Shown here: piece after piece, positions 1 through 8,423 of the stretch | How positions within the stretch are numbered: position 1 is the stretch's first letter | How the letters are laid out: every line of letters begins with the position of its first letter | Origin: Clostridia bacterium | Lineage (GTDB): Bacteria; Bacillota; Clostridia; Christensenellales; UBA1242 | Direction of reading: 5' to 3' | Length of the DNA stretch: 64,000 bases | Assembly (NCBI GenBank): GCA_017501645.1 | Contig: JAFVWN010000004.1 | Location: 46,123 to 110,122, forward strand | Position numbers and translations under genes: made by a program | The notes under the pieces: generated by a model | Seen by the model: only the letters and a program-made list of their open reading frames with translations | Told to the model about the DNA's origin: nothing | Databases searched by the model: none

Positions 1-1
1 G

Positions 2-1012
2 ATTTTAAAGTGGGATTTATCAGGAGAACCAGAAGGTTATGAAAACTTACCGCAAGAACAAGGTGGCATATACCAGATTTATTACACTCTTCCTGGGGAT
101 ATGGAAGAAGAAACTTGTAGTATTTCTGTAAGTTCTGGTTCAGGTGTGGAAATGTCAAATAAATTGTATTTAACGACAGGAGCGGGAACATCTTGGGCTG
201 AGGTTGTTGAAACATATAAATTAAGACACTATTATGCTCAAGATAGTGGGCACGAGGGTATTTATCCAGCAGGAGAATACTGGAATCAAACAACAGACAA
301 CCCTGTATTCACAAAAGATACAGAGATAATATTCTATAAAAAGGTTTGTTTCGACAGCGAAACGCTTGTTGAGTGTTATGATGAGAAAAGGAAGAGAAGA
401 TACAAGAAGAAACTTAAAGATATTACATACAAAGATAAACTTGTTGTTTGGAATTTCGATAAAGGCTGTTTTGATATAGCTTCTCCGTTATTTATAACTA
501 AAGAGCAACAAGATAACAGGTATACTGAAGTTACCTTTAGTGATGGTAATGTTGTAAGATATGCAGGTCCAGATGATTCAAGAAGACACAGAATCCTTAA
601 CATAGAGACAGGCAAGTTCGAGTATGTGGGACACGAGGGAACACCTGTTGGAACAAGTACTCTTAATGATAAAGGTGAAATTGTTAAGGTTGTTAGTATT
701 AAGTTTGTAGATAAGCCAATCAAGTATATGAACATTATAACCAAATATCATATCAACTGTTTTGCTGGCGGAATAATAGCCTCTGACAGAATGGCAAATA
801 TTTATCCAATCAAAGACTTGAAATATGTCAAGGATAACAGACCATTGGCAACATACGAAGATTATCCAGAGATTGAGAAAGAGTATTTTGATGGATTAAG
901 ACTAGCAGAACAACCAAGCAACATAAGAAGAGCAGAGAACGATGTTACATATTACAACAATTACACAGAGTTTGTAACAAAGCTTAAAGAAATGTCAAAA
1001 CCAAGAGATTAA
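2..1012 (+). CDS. Hint (hedgehog/intein-like) domain protein, 5' end outside window
   Basis: The frame is open from base 2, so this is the C-terminal part of a longer protein; the ATG at 101 is internal and has no ribosome site. Numbering from that Met, residues 1-82 are a Thr/Ser/Gly/Tyr-rich segment of the kind seen in secreted or phage tail proteins. Residues 83-229 look like a Hint domain: it opens with Cys83 in CFDSETLV (intein block A), has His163 in a DSRRHRIL segment (block B), and ends with YHINCFAGGIIASD, which matches the closing Hint strand. The usual terminal His-Asn pair is replaced by Ser-Asp, so full protein splicing is unlikely and N-terminal cleavage or ester formation at Cys83 is the likelier inference. 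About 75 charged residues follow. The overall function is unknown. A terminator follows directly. Confidence 0.6.
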   Translation: MLKWDLSGEPEGYENLPQEQGGIYQIYYTLPGDMEEETCSISVSSGSGVEMSNKLYLTTGAGTSWAEVVETYKLRHYYAQDSGHEGIYPAGEYWNQTTDNPVFTKDTEIIFYKKVCFDSETLVECYDEKRKRRYKKKLKDITYKDKLVVWNFDKGCFDIASPLFITKEQQDNRYTEVTFSDGNVVRYAGPDDSRRHRILNIETGKFEYVGHEGTPVGTSTLNDKGEIVKVVSIKFVDKPIKYMNIITKYHINCFAGGIIASDRMANIYPIKDLKYVKDNRPLATYEDYPEIEKEYFDGLRLAEQPSNIRRAENDVTYYNNYTEFVTKLKEMSKPRD

Positions 1013-1015
1013 AAC

Positions 1016-1068
1016 AAAGACTGATAGCAAAAAGCCTAAGAGGTGATTTGTATATCAGTCTTTTTGTT
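1016..1068 (+). terminator. Rho-independent terminator of the Hint-domain gene
   Basis: An 11-bp inverted repeat (1016-1026 with 1053-1063, sequence AAAGACTGATA) flanks a 26-base loop and is followed by a T-rich tract just after the stop codon. Confidence 0.7.
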
Positions 1069-1110
1069 GTTGAATTTTTTTGTGGAGAAGTAAAAATATG
1101 GCATATAGAT

Positions 1111-1140
1111 TTGATTTTTATATTTTGTTTAGTGTATAAT
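1111..1140 (+). promoter_or_regulatory. Sigma-A type promoter for the patatin gene
   Basis: TTGATT at 1111-1116 and TATAAT at 1135-1140 are separated by 18 bp. The start codon lies 26 bases downstream and has a GAGGGG ribosome site. Confidence 0.6.
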
Positions 1141-1166
1141 TTCTTTACAAAAAAAGAGGGGCGTAT

Positions 1167-2048
1167 ATGTTATTCAAAAAAAAGACAATTGACGAAAGTG
1201 GAAAAGTTATAAAAAGAAAAGGCTTGAAAATTGGTATTGCTTTTGGTGGAGGCGGAGCTAGAGGCGTTGGACATATTGGTGTTGTAAAAGCCCTTGAAGA
1301 GCTTGGAATAAAGGCAGATATGGTTGCTGGAACAAGTGCAGGTTCAATGGTTGCTTCGCTTTATGCTACGGGCTATACCTCTTCACAGATGATTGAAGAA
1401 TTAAAGAAACTTAGACCTAAAGATATAAGAGATAGCAAGGTTATTTGGAAGCCATCAAACAGTGAAAACATAGAGCAAGTTATGAAGAATATATTTGGCA
1501 AAGATCTTATGTTTTCGGAGCTTCAAATCCCACTCACAATAGTTGCGGTAGACATTAAGACTGGTGACGAAGCGGACATCACTAGTGGTAGTGTTGCAAA
1601 GGCAAGTTCTGGAAGTTGTGCAGTTCCTGGGATATTTTCACCTGTTGTATATGAAGATATGCACCTTGTAGATGGTGGACTACATAATACAGTGCCTGCT
1701 GATGTTGTAAGGTTTATGGGGGCAGATAAGGTTATTGCAGTTGAGGTTAACAGGGCAAGAGGGAATGGTACGGATTCGTTGAAAACACTTGATGTTCTTA
1801 AGACCTCACTAGGAATTATGATGCAGGCGAATGTTAGCCCAAAGCTAGAGTATGCAGACTTAATTATTAAGCCAAATCTTGAAAGTTACAGTTCAAGTAA
1901 AATTGGTGATATTGATGCAATGGTTCAAGAGGGTTATGAAATGGCTATGAGTCACAAAGATGAACTTATTGCTCTTGCGACAGAAAAACCAAAGAGGAAA
2001 GTTAACTCTTTATGGAATAAACTAAATAAGGCAAGGGGAAGAAAGTAG
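1167..2048 (+). CDS. Patatin-like phospholipase (RssA/YlbK type)
   Basis: A 293-residue serine acyl hydrolase, predicted to cleave acyl groups from lipids. The oxyanion-hole motif GGGGARG is at residues 27-33, the nucleophile elbow GTSAG has Ser57, and the catalytic Asp169 sits in a DGG motif, so the Ser-Asp dyad of bacterial patatins is intact. The length fits the stand-alone bacterial patatin family. There is no signal peptide, and the basic C-terminus could contact membranes. It has its own promoter and a GAGGGG ribosome site. The exported hydrolase gene follows 41 bases later and may be co-transcribed. The physiological substrate cannot be told from sequence. Confidence 0.88.
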   Translation: MLFKKKTIDESGKVIKRKGLKIGIAFGGGGARGVGHIGVVKALEELGIKADMVAGTSAGSMVASLYATGYTSSQMIEELKKLRPKDIRDSKVIWKPSNSENIEQVMKNIFGKDLMFSELQIPLTIVAVDIKTGDEADITSGSVAKASSGSCAVPGIFSPVVYEDMHLVDGGLHNTVPADVVRFMGADKVIAVEVNRARGNGTDSLKTLDVLKTSLGIMMQANVSPKLEYADLIIKPNLESYSSSKIGDIDAMVQEGYEMAMSHKDELIALATEKPKRKVNSLWNKLNKARGRK

Positions 2049-2089
2049 TCTTTTTCCTTGTAACTTATTAAAAGAGCGGAGGTATTAAA

Positions 2090-3391
2090 ATGAGCAAAAG
2101 AGAAGAATTTAATAACAAAGTTTCAAAAGTAAAAATAGCACTGATATTAATTATTGGTGTAATATTAGGTGTTTCTTGTGTTTTCACTAAACAAATCGAC
2201 AAACTGCTTGGAATAGGAGATAAGGATGCTGGGTTTGTTTCTGGCGAGATTATAGAAAACTCTAAACTCTCAGTACATTATATAGATGTTGGGCAGGGTG
2301 ATAGTACTCTCATTTGCTTGCCAGACGGAAAGACAATGCTAATTGATGTTAGTGTAGCGTCTGCAGGCGATACTGTTGTTGATTATCTTGAAGCTTTAGA
2401 AATTGAGACCATTGATTATTTTGTAGCGACACACTCGGATGCGGATCATATTGGTTCAGTTAAAAAAGTTTTTGAAGCATTTGAAATTAAAAATGTTTAT
2501 AGACCTTTCCAAATTTCTGTAGATAAAAGTGGAGTCCCTACTACTTATGAAAAACTAGGGTCTTATATCACTGACACGACTCTTGATTGTAATCAAGTTA
2601 GCACAAGCACCTACGCAAAATTTATTGAATGTGCATACACAGAAACTTATAAAGAGGGCGGAGTTACTAAAGAGGCTGAAGTTTACTGCTTTTATGACGG
2701 ATTAGTAATTGAGTCTACCGTTCAAGACCAAGAGTATGTGATAGAGTTCTTTGCTCCTCTTGTGGTTAATGGATATTCAGCATTTGATTATTCTTTAACA
2801 GAAACATATGGTTATCCAACAATATCTTATGGAAATAATACAAACAACCATTCACCAGTTATTTTATTTGAGTGTGACCAAACCTCATTTATGTTTACTG
2901 GTGATGCAGAAAAAGAAGTTGAAGAAGATTTTTTAGCGTCTCTTAATCAGGCAGAAAAGGACAGATTTGAAAACATTGATGTTTTTCAAGCTGGTCACCA
3001 CGGAAGCGATACAAGTAATACTCAAGAACTTTTGAATCTTATAACTCCAACATATGTTGTTGCGAGTTGTGGAGTGGATAATCGATACCGCCTCCCTGAC
3101 GAAGAGGTTGTTAAAAGGATACAAAACTTGCCTCACAGTGTAAATGATTACTTTTTAACAACTGCTGAAAGTGGAAATATTGTTTTTGGATTTAAAGATG
3201 ATGGCTCTTTAGCTTACACAGCTAACAAGTCAGGAGAAAAACAGGTCACAATTTACTGGTGGGAGATAGCGGTTGGACTTTTTGTAGTAATTACTATAAT
3301 CATAATTAGCGTAAAAGTAACCACAAATAAAAAAGCTACAGCCAAGAGAATTGTGTCTACAACCAAACGGGTTTCTAAAAAATTCAGGTAA
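2090..3391 (+). CDS. Membrane-anchored ComEC/Rec2-type metallo-beta-lactamase fold hydrolase
   Basis: 433 residues. An N-terminal membrane segment (about residues 15-33) puts the hydrolase domain outside the cell. The domain shows the early strand HYIDVGQGDSTLI, the metal motif THSDADH (His115, Asp117, Asp119, His120) and a later GHHGSDTSN motif, all typical of the ComEC C-terminal hydrolase family. A second hydrophobic segment near residues 385-405 and a basic tail end the protein. The ComEC channel domain is absent, so this is the hydrolase half only, possibly a secreted nuclease or phosphodiesterase. A GCGGAGG ribosome site precedes the ATG, and a terminator follows. Confidence 0.8.
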   Translation: MSKREEFNNKVSKVKIALILIIGVILGVSCVFTKQIDKLLGIGDKDAGFVSGEIIENSKLSVHYIDVGQGDSTLICLPDGKTMLIDVSVASAGDTVVDYLEALEIETIDYFVATHSDADHIGSVKKVFEAFEIKNVYRPFQISVDKSGVPTTYEKLGSYITDTTLDCNQVSTSTYAKFIECAYTETYKEGGVTKEAEVYCFYDGLVIESTVQDQEYVIEFFAPLVVNGYSAFDYSLTETYGYPTISYGNNTNNHSPVILFECDQTSFMFTGDAEKEVEEDFLASLNQAEKDRFENIDVFQAGHHGSDTSNTQELLNLITPTYVVASCGVDNRYRLPDEEVVKRIQNLPHSVNDYFLTTAESGNIVFGFKDDGSLAYTANKSGEKQVTIYWWEIAVGLFVVITIIIISVKVTTNKKATAKRIVSTTKRVSKKFR

Positions 3392-3440
3392 AAAAACAAG
3401 TCTAAAAAATAGGTAAAAATATGTAAAAAATTATCTATTT

Positions 3441-3472
3441 GTAAAAAAGTCCCTTTTTTGAGGGGCTTTTTG
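3441..3472 (+). terminator. Rho-independent terminator after the ComEC-type gene
   Basis: A short GC-containing hairpin, AAGTCCCT with AGGGGCTT, is followed by TTTTTGC about 60 bases after the stop codon. Confidence 0.6.
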
Positions 3473-3594
3473 CTTTTAATTAATTTTGTCTAATTTTTTT
3501 AATAATTAAGCTGAATTTTGTAAAATAGTTGAGTTATTGACAAATCAACTTTTTAATTGGGGTTTTGAATAAATTGTGCAAAGTATACAAAAAA

Positions 3595-3654
3595 ACACAA
3601 TATCTTGTGGTGTGCCCCCTTTTCTTGACACAATATGTTGTGGTTTGCTATTTT
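3595..3654 (+). promoter_or_regulatory. Tandem NrdR boxes overlapping the nrdD promoter
   Basis: Two near-identical palindromic 16-mers, ACACAATATCTTGTGG at 3595-3610 and ACACAATATGTTGTGG at 3628-3643, match the NrdR box pattern. They are 33 bp apart, about three helix turns, as is typical for cooperative NrdR binding. The promoter -35 TTGACA (3625-3630) overlaps the second box, and the -10 TATTTT (3649-3654) follows after 18 bp. Bound NrdR should therefore block the promoter when (deoxy)ATP is high. The nrdR gene is not in this window. Confidence 0.85.
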
Positions 3655-3747
3655 AATAATGCGCAAAACAAAGAGCTGGAATTTATGGAAAGAAAAATTT
3701 AGCCTTGATTTTCGCATATATCTATTTATACAAAAGGAGAGGTTATT

Positions 3748-6117
3748 ATGATTACCAAAATAAGAAAAAGAGATGGCAGACTTGTAGACTATGACATTTC
3801 AAAAATTGAAAATGCTATTGCTAAGGCTATGATGAGTTTGGGTGATGGCGAAATTAAGGACTGTAAGAAAATGGCAAAGATTACTGAGCTTTATCTTACA
3901 GAGAAATTTCCAGACGGAATTCCTACAGTAGAGGATATCCAAGATATCGTTGAAGCGGTTCTTATGAAAAACGATTATGAAGATGTTGCTAAGGCATACA
4001 TTATCTATCGCCGTGACCACGAGAAAATTAGAAATATAAATAATACTTTCCTAGACTATAAACAAACTGTAGATAAGTATTTGAAACTTGCTGACTGGCG
4101 TGTTAAAGAGAACTCTACAGTTACATATTCTGTTGGTGGTCTTATTCTTTCTAACTCAGGTGCAATCACTGCTAACTATTGGTTAAGTGATGTTTATGAC
4201 AAAGAGATTGAACAAGCTCACAAAAATGCAGACATTCATATTCACGACTTAAGTATGCTTACTGGTTACTGTGCTGGTTGGTCATTAAAGCAACTTATTT
4301 TGGAAGGTCTTGGCGGTGTTCCTGGTAAAATCACTAGTGCTCCAGCAAGCCACTTAAGTACTTTATGTAACCAAATGGTTAACTTCCTTGGTATTATGCA
4401 AAATGAATGGGCTGGCGCTCAAGCTTTCTCTTCATTTGATACATATCTTGCTCCATTTGTTAAGGTTGACAACCTTACTTATAAAGAAGTTAAACAATGC
4501 ATCCAATCTTTTGTTTATGGCGTAAACACTCCATCTCGTTGGGGTACTCAAGCTCCATTTACAAACATTACTCTTGACTGGACTGTTCCAAGAGACCTTG
4601 CTGAGCTTCCTGCTCTTGTTGGTGGTAAGGAACAAAACTTTAAGTATAAAGATTGTGAAAAAGAAATGGCAATGGTTAACAAAGCATTCATTGAAATTAT
4701 GATTGAAGGTGATGCTAATGGCCGTGGTTTCCAATATCCAATCCCAACATACTCAATCACTAAAGACTTTGACTGGAGTGAAAACGAGAATAACAAACTT
4801 CTATTTGAAATGACAACTAAGTATGGTACTCCATATTTCTCTAACTATATCAACAGTGATATGGAACCAAATGATGTAAGAAGTATGTGTTGCCGTCTTC
4901 GTCTTGACCTTAGAGAGTTAAGAAAGAAATCTGGTGGTTACTTTGGTGCTGGTGAAAGTACTGGTTCTATTGGTGTTGTTACTATCAATATGCCAAGAAT
5001 TGCATACCTTTCTAAGACTGAAGATGAATTCTTTGACAGACTTACTCATATGATGGATATTTCTGCTCGTAGCTTGAAGATTAAGAGAGATACAGTTACT
5101 AAACTTCTTGAAGCTGGCTTATATCCATATACTAAGAGATATCTTGGTTCATTCAACAACCACTTCTCAACGCTTGGTCTTGTTGGTATGAATGAGGCTT
5201 GTCTAAACGCTATTTGGGTAGGTGAGGACTTAACTCACGAAGAGGCTCAAAAGTTCACACAAAAAGTTCTTAACTTTATGCGTGAAAAACTTAGTGATTA
5301 TCAAGAAATGTACGGAGACCTTTATAACCTTGAAGCAACTCCTGCAGAGTCTACTTCTTTCCGTCTTGCTAAGCACGACAGAGAGAGATGGCCTGACATT
5401 ATTACTGCTTCTAATAACGAAAGTGCTCCTTACTATACAAACTCAAGCCACTTACCAGTAGGCTACACTGAAGATGTGTTCAAAGCTCTTGATATTCAAG
5501 ATGATTTGCAAACTCTTTACACTTCTGGTACTGTATTCCATACATTCTTAGGTCAAAAACTTGAGAACTGGCAAGTTACTATGAATCTTGTAAGAAAGAT
5601 TGCAGAAAACTATCATCTTCCATATTACACAATCAGCCCAACATACTCTGTATGTGTGAACCACGGTTATATTGCCGGTGAACATCACACTTGCCCAGAA
5701 TGTGGTGGAAGAGCTGAAGTTTACAGCCGTATTACTGGTTACTATCGCCCAGTTGCCAACTGGAATGATGGTAAAGCCGAAGAGTTTAAAGATAGAAAGG
5801 TTTATGACCTTGAAAAGTCTAAACTTGTTAGAGAATGCCCAGTACAAGACAAAAAGGGTTGTGCTTGTGAAGAAGCTCCTGTTGTTGCAGAAACTTTACT
5901 TTTCACAACACCAACTTGCCCTAACTGTAAAATGGCAAAGAAGATTTTAGCAGATAATGGTTTTGATGTTAAGATTGTTGACGCAACTGAAGACCCAGAA
6001 CTTGCTAAAAAATATGGAGTTGCAAAAGCTCCAACAATGCTTGTAAATGTTGATGGTAAACTTGCTGTTTATGACAATGTTTCAGCTATTAAGAAATTTG
6101 TAGAGGAAAATAAATAA
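3748..6117 (+). CDS. nrdD: Anaerobic (class III) ribonucleotide reductase fused to a C-terminal redoxin domain
   Basis: Reduces ribonucleotides to deoxyribonucleotides without oxygen, using a glycyl radical. Residues 1-95 form an ATP-cone allosteric domain. The catalytic domain contains Cys175 (TGYCAGW), the radical-loop Cys485 (GMNEACLN), a zinc-ribbon remnant (CVNHGY, CPECG) and the glycyl radical site Gly664 in RITGYYRP. After the usual NrdD end comes a Cys-rich linker and about 85 extra residues forming a glutaredoxin/thioredoxin-like domain with CPNC (Cys724, Cys727) and a following AP-T motif. The fusion suggests redoxin rather than formate as reductant. The gene is first in an operon with the flavoprotein and nrdG. 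A GGAGAGG ribosome site supports the start. Confidence 0.96.
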   Translation: MITKIRKRDGRLVDYDISKIENAIAKAMMSLGDGEIKDCKKMAKITELYLTEKFPDGIPTVEDIQDIVEAVLMKNDYEDVAKAYIIYRRDHEKIRNINNTFLDYKQTVDKYLKLADWRVKENSTVTYSVGGLILSNSGAITANYWLSDVYDKEIEQAHKNADIHIHDLSMLTGYCAGWSLKQLILEGLGGVPGKITSAPASHLSTLCNQMVNFLGIMQNEWAGAQAFSSFDTYLAPFVKVDNLTYKEVKQCIQSFVYGVNTPSRWGTQAPFTNITLDWTVPRDLAELPALVGGKEQNFKYKDCEKEMAMVNKAFIEIMIEGDANGRGFQYPIPTYSITKDFDWSENENNKLLFEMTTKYGTPYFSNYINSDMEPNDVRSMCCRLRLDLRELRKKSGGYFGAGESTGSIGVVTINMPRIAYLSKTEDEFFDRLTHMMDISARSLKIKRDTVTKLLEAGLYPYTKRYLGSFNNHFSTLGLVGMNEACLNAIWVGEDLTHEEAQKFTQKVLNFMREKLSDYQEMYGDLYNLEATPAESTSFRLAKHDRERWPDIITASNNESAPYYTNSSHLPVGYTEDVFKALDIQDDLQTLYTSGTVFHTFLGQKLENWQVTMNLVRKIAENYHLPYYTISPTYSVCVNHGYIAGEHHTCPECGGRAEVYSRITGYYRPVANWNDGKAEEFKDRKVYDLEKSKLVRECPVQDKKGCACEEAPVVAETLLFTTPTCPNCKMAKKILADNGFDVKIVDATEDPELAKKYGVAKAPTMLVNVDGKLAVYDNVSAIKKFVEENK

Positions 6118-6122
6118 CATCC

Positions 6123-7037
6123 ATGTATGATATAATTGTTATTGGCGGAGGGATGGCAGGAATGACTGCCTCCCTTTATGCTTTAAGGAATGATAAAAAG
6201 GTTTTAATTATTGAAAGAGAAAGTGTTGGTGGGCAAATTTCTCAATCTCCTAAGGTTGAAAATTACCCAACAAAGAAGACTGTTAGAGGTGCAGAACTTG
6301 CTGATGAGGTGTTTGAACAAATTACCGATTTAGGCGTAGATTTTGAGCTTGAAGATGTTCTTAGTGTGGAAAAAGAGGGTAATGAATTTATTGTAACCAC
6401 AAACTATAACACTTATAAGTCAAAAGCTGTAATTCTTGCAACTGGTGTTAAGCATAGGACTTTAGGTATTGCCAAAGAAGAAAAACTTATTGGCAAAGGT
6501 GTTTATTATTGTGCTATTTGTGATGGCCCATTTTTTGCAGGTCAAGAAGTCACTTTAATTGGTGATGCCAATAGTGCAATGCAATATGCACTTATGCTTG
6601 CTGGATATTGTAAACAAGTCAATATGTTTACACTATTCGACAAGTTTTTTGGAGAAAAGGCTCTTGAAGAAGCTATTAAGAAGACTCCAAATATAAAAAT
6701 CACTCAAAATGTAAAAGCAGTAGACCTTATTGGTGAAGATAGCTTAGAGGCTATTGTTTTTGAAAACACAACTGACGGTTCAAGATTTGAACATAAAACA
6801 AATGCTGTGTTTGTTGCAATTGGTCAAATTCCTGACAATAAAAAGTATGAAAACTTAGTTGAACTTGATGATTTTGGATATATTGTGGCAAATGAAAACT
6901 GTATAACAAGAACTCCTGGACTTTTTGTTGCGGGAGATTGTAGAACAAAAGAGGTTAGGCAGGTGGCAACTGCTGTTGCAGATGGGGCAATTTCTGCAAC
7001 AAAAGCTTGTAAGTACTTGTCTACTTTAGAGGGGTAA
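6123..7037 (+). CDS. Thioredoxin-reductase-like flavoprotein, NADPH motif not conserved
   Basis: 304 residues. It has the FAD-binding GGGMAG near the N-terminus, the redox pair Cys130-Ala-Ile-Cys133 in CAICDG, and the C-terminal FAD motif GLFVAGDCR, all as in low-molecular-weight thioredoxin reductases. The NADPH half is unusual: the GGGNSA motif reads GDANSA and the HRRxxxR loop is replaced by TLFDKFFG. Clostridial ferredoxin-dependent flavin thioredoxin reductases also lose these residues, so ferredoxin may be the electron donor (inference). It lies 5 bases after nrdD and 2 before nrdG, so it probably reduces the redoxin domain fused to NrdD. Confidence 0.88.
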   Translation: MYDIIVIGGGMAGMTASLYALRNDKKVLIIERESVGGQISQSPKVENYPTKKTVRGAELADEVFEQITDLGVDFELEDVLSVEKEGNEFIVTTNYNTYKSKAVILATGVKHRTLGIAKEEKLIGKGVYYCAICDGPFFAGQEVTLIGDANSAMQYALMLAGYCKQVNMFTLFDKFFGEKALEEAIKKTPNIKITQNVKAVDLIGEDSLEAIVFENTTDGSRFEHKTNAVFVAIGQIPDNKKYENLVELDDFGYIVANENCITRTPGLFVAGDCRTKEVRQVATAVADGAISATKACKYLSTLEG

Positions 7038-7039
7038 AA

Positions 7040-7726
7040 ATGGATATTTACGGACTTGAAAAGCTGTCTCTGGTTGATTATGAGGGAATGATGTGTGCAA
7101 CTGTTTTTACGGGCGGTTGTAACTTTAATTGTCCGTTTTGTCATAATGCTGGGCTGATTCGTAAAGAGGTAGATAAGCTTGATACCAAAGATGTTCTCAA
7201 TTATTTAGGTGAAAGAAAAAGACTTCTTGATGCTGTTACTGTAAGTGGGGGAGAACCAACTTTAGAAGAGGGACTTGCTGACTTTATAAAACAAGTAAAG
7301 TGTATGGGGTATAAGGTTAAGCTCGACACAAACGGAACAAGACCAGAAGTTCTAAAAAACTTGATTGAACAAAACTTGCTTGATTATGTGGCAATGGATA
7401 TTAAGAATAATTTTGAAGATTATGCTCCAATAACAGGAGTTTGTTTTAATTGGGTTGACAGAGTAAAAGAGAGTTTAAGAATATTAAAAGACTCTAATGT
7501 GAATTACGAACTAAGGACAACACTTGTAAAAGAATACCATAAAATGAATAATATTTTACAACTTAGCGAAGATTTAAAGGGGGAAAAGGTTTTATATCTT
7601 CAAAAGTTTGTAGACAGTGGTAACATAAATCAAGCGGGACTTAGTGAGATTGATAAAGAAACAGCAAAAAAATACCAAGAAATTCTTCAAAAGAATGTTG
7701 AAAAAGTTGTTTTGAGAGGATATTAA
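7040..7726 (+). CDS. nrdG: Anaerobic ribonucleotide reductase activating protein (radical SAM)
   Basis: 228 residues. It carries the radical SAM signature CNFNCPFC (Cys27, Cys31, Cys34) with the typical SGGEPTLE motif downstream. NrdG cleaves S-adenosylmethionine to install the glycyl radical on NrdD. It is longer than the E. coli enzyme and matches the variant usual in clostridia and archaea (NrdG2/TIGR02495 type). AGAGGGG just before the ATG is the ribosome site. It is the last gene of the nrdD operon and is followed at once by a terminator. Confidence 0.93.
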   Translation: MDIYGLEKLSLVDYEGMMCATVFTGGCNFNCPFCHNAGLIRKEVDKLDTKDVLNYLGERKRLLDAVTVSGGEPTLEEGLADFIKQVKCMGYKVKLDTNGTRPEVLKNLIEQNLLDYVAMDIKNNFEDYAPITGVCFNWVDRVKESLRILKDSNVNYELRTTLVKEYHKMNNILQLSEDLKGEKVLYLQKFVDSGNINQAGLSEIDKETAKKYQEILQKNVEKVVLRGY

Positions 7727-7758
7727 AAAATTGCACCTTTTATTGGTGCAGTTTTTTA
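7727..7758 (+). terminator. Terminator of the nrdD operon
   Basis: TGCACC and GGTGCA (7732-7737 and 7745-7750) form a hairpin with a 7-base loop, preceded by an A-run and followed by a T-run. Confidence 0.85.
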
Positions 7759-7763
7759 TTTTG

Positions 7764-7793
7764 TTGCATTTGCTATATTTTGTATGATATAAT
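7764..7793 (+). promoter_or_regulatory. Promoter of the shikimate-kinase-like gene
   Basis: TTGCAT at 7764-7769 and TATAAT at 7788-7793 have an 18-bp spacer. An AGGAG ribosome site precedes the ATG at 7824. Confidence 0.55.
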
Positions 7794-7823
7794 ATTTATA
7801 TAAAAATATAGGAGTGCGTACTT

Positions 7824-8348
7824 ATGGTTCAAAACATAGCTATTGTTGGACTAAATAGAAGTCAGGCATATGAAGTTGGTAAACTTCTTGCAGAAGAACT
7901 TGATATGCACTTTTTTGACTGTTTGGAACTTTTTGAGTTTGATAATATTCCAAGAACTTTTCCAATGATGCTTGAAGAGTTTGGCGAAAAGTATTACAGA
8001 GAAAAAGAAAAGGGAATGCTTAAATATGCTTCAGGGTTTAATGAGTGCATAATTAATCTAGAGTGTGGTTTTGCTGATAACAAGTCTAATTTTGAAACGG
8101 TAAAAGAGAATTGTTTGCTTGTGTATTTGCATATACCGGCATCAAAAATAAAGAAGAAAATTGAAAAAGCTAAGTATAATACAGAGCAAGAAAAAAAGTT
8201 TTTTGATGTTTCTATTGAAACTGTCAATGCAAGAATAAAAGCTCTAAAAGAAGGGGCAGATATTCTTGTTACAGCCCTAAATGGGTCTGCACTTAAGCTT
8301 TGTAGTGATATTTTGAGAGGCATAAAAGCCTATTATAATGTTCAATAA
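7824..8348 (+). CDS. Shikimate-kinase-like protein lacking the P-loop (probable pseudokinase)
   Basis: 174 residues, the length of shikimate kinase. The pattern follows that family: a first strand NIAIVGL, a helix AYEVGKLLAEELDMHFFDCLELFE, a helix EEFGEKYYREKE matching the AEGEAYFRELE region, and LLVYLHIPASKIKKKI matching VVYLDASPETLLERL. The Walker A loop reads GLNRSQAYE instead of GxxGSGKS, and the substrate GGG motif reads ECG, so ATP binding and catalysis are probably lost. It has its own promoter and is not in an aromatic amino acid operon. A regulatory or scaffold role is possible. Alternatively it is a divergent nucleotide kinase or cytidylate-kinase-like protein. Confidence 0.55.
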   Translation: MVQNIAIVGLNRSQAYEVGKLLAEELDMHFFDCLELFEFDNIPRTFPMMLEEFGEKYYREKEKGMLKYASGFNECIINLECGFADNKSNFETVKENCLLVYLHIPASKIKKKIEKAKYNTEQEKKFFDVSIETVNARIKALKEGADILVTALNGSALKLCSDILRGIKAYYNVQ

Positions 8349-8364
8349 AATTTTGTATAATGTA

Positions 8365-8393
8365 TTTACAATATTGAGTTTTCATAGTATAAT
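8365..8393 (+). promoter_or_regulatory. Promoter of the 84-residue protein gene
   Basis: TTTACA at 8365-8370 and TATAAT at 8388-8393 are 17 bp apart, 30 bases before the GTG start. Confidence 0.55.
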
Positions 8394-8423
8394 CACATTA
8401 TATGGCTAAAAGGGGGAATCTTT

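Noticed and set aside
376..744. Minus-strand frame opposite the Hint domain
   Set aside because: A reverse-strand shadow with hydrophobic low-complexity composition and no start signal.
1..1012. Intact prophage at the left edge
   Set aside because: Only one partial Hint-domain gene is seen; no integrase, capsid, tail or lysis genes follow.
5672..5950. 92-residue plus-strand frame inside nrdD
   Set aside because: An out-of-frame shadow of the NrdD C-terminus; composition is not protein-like.
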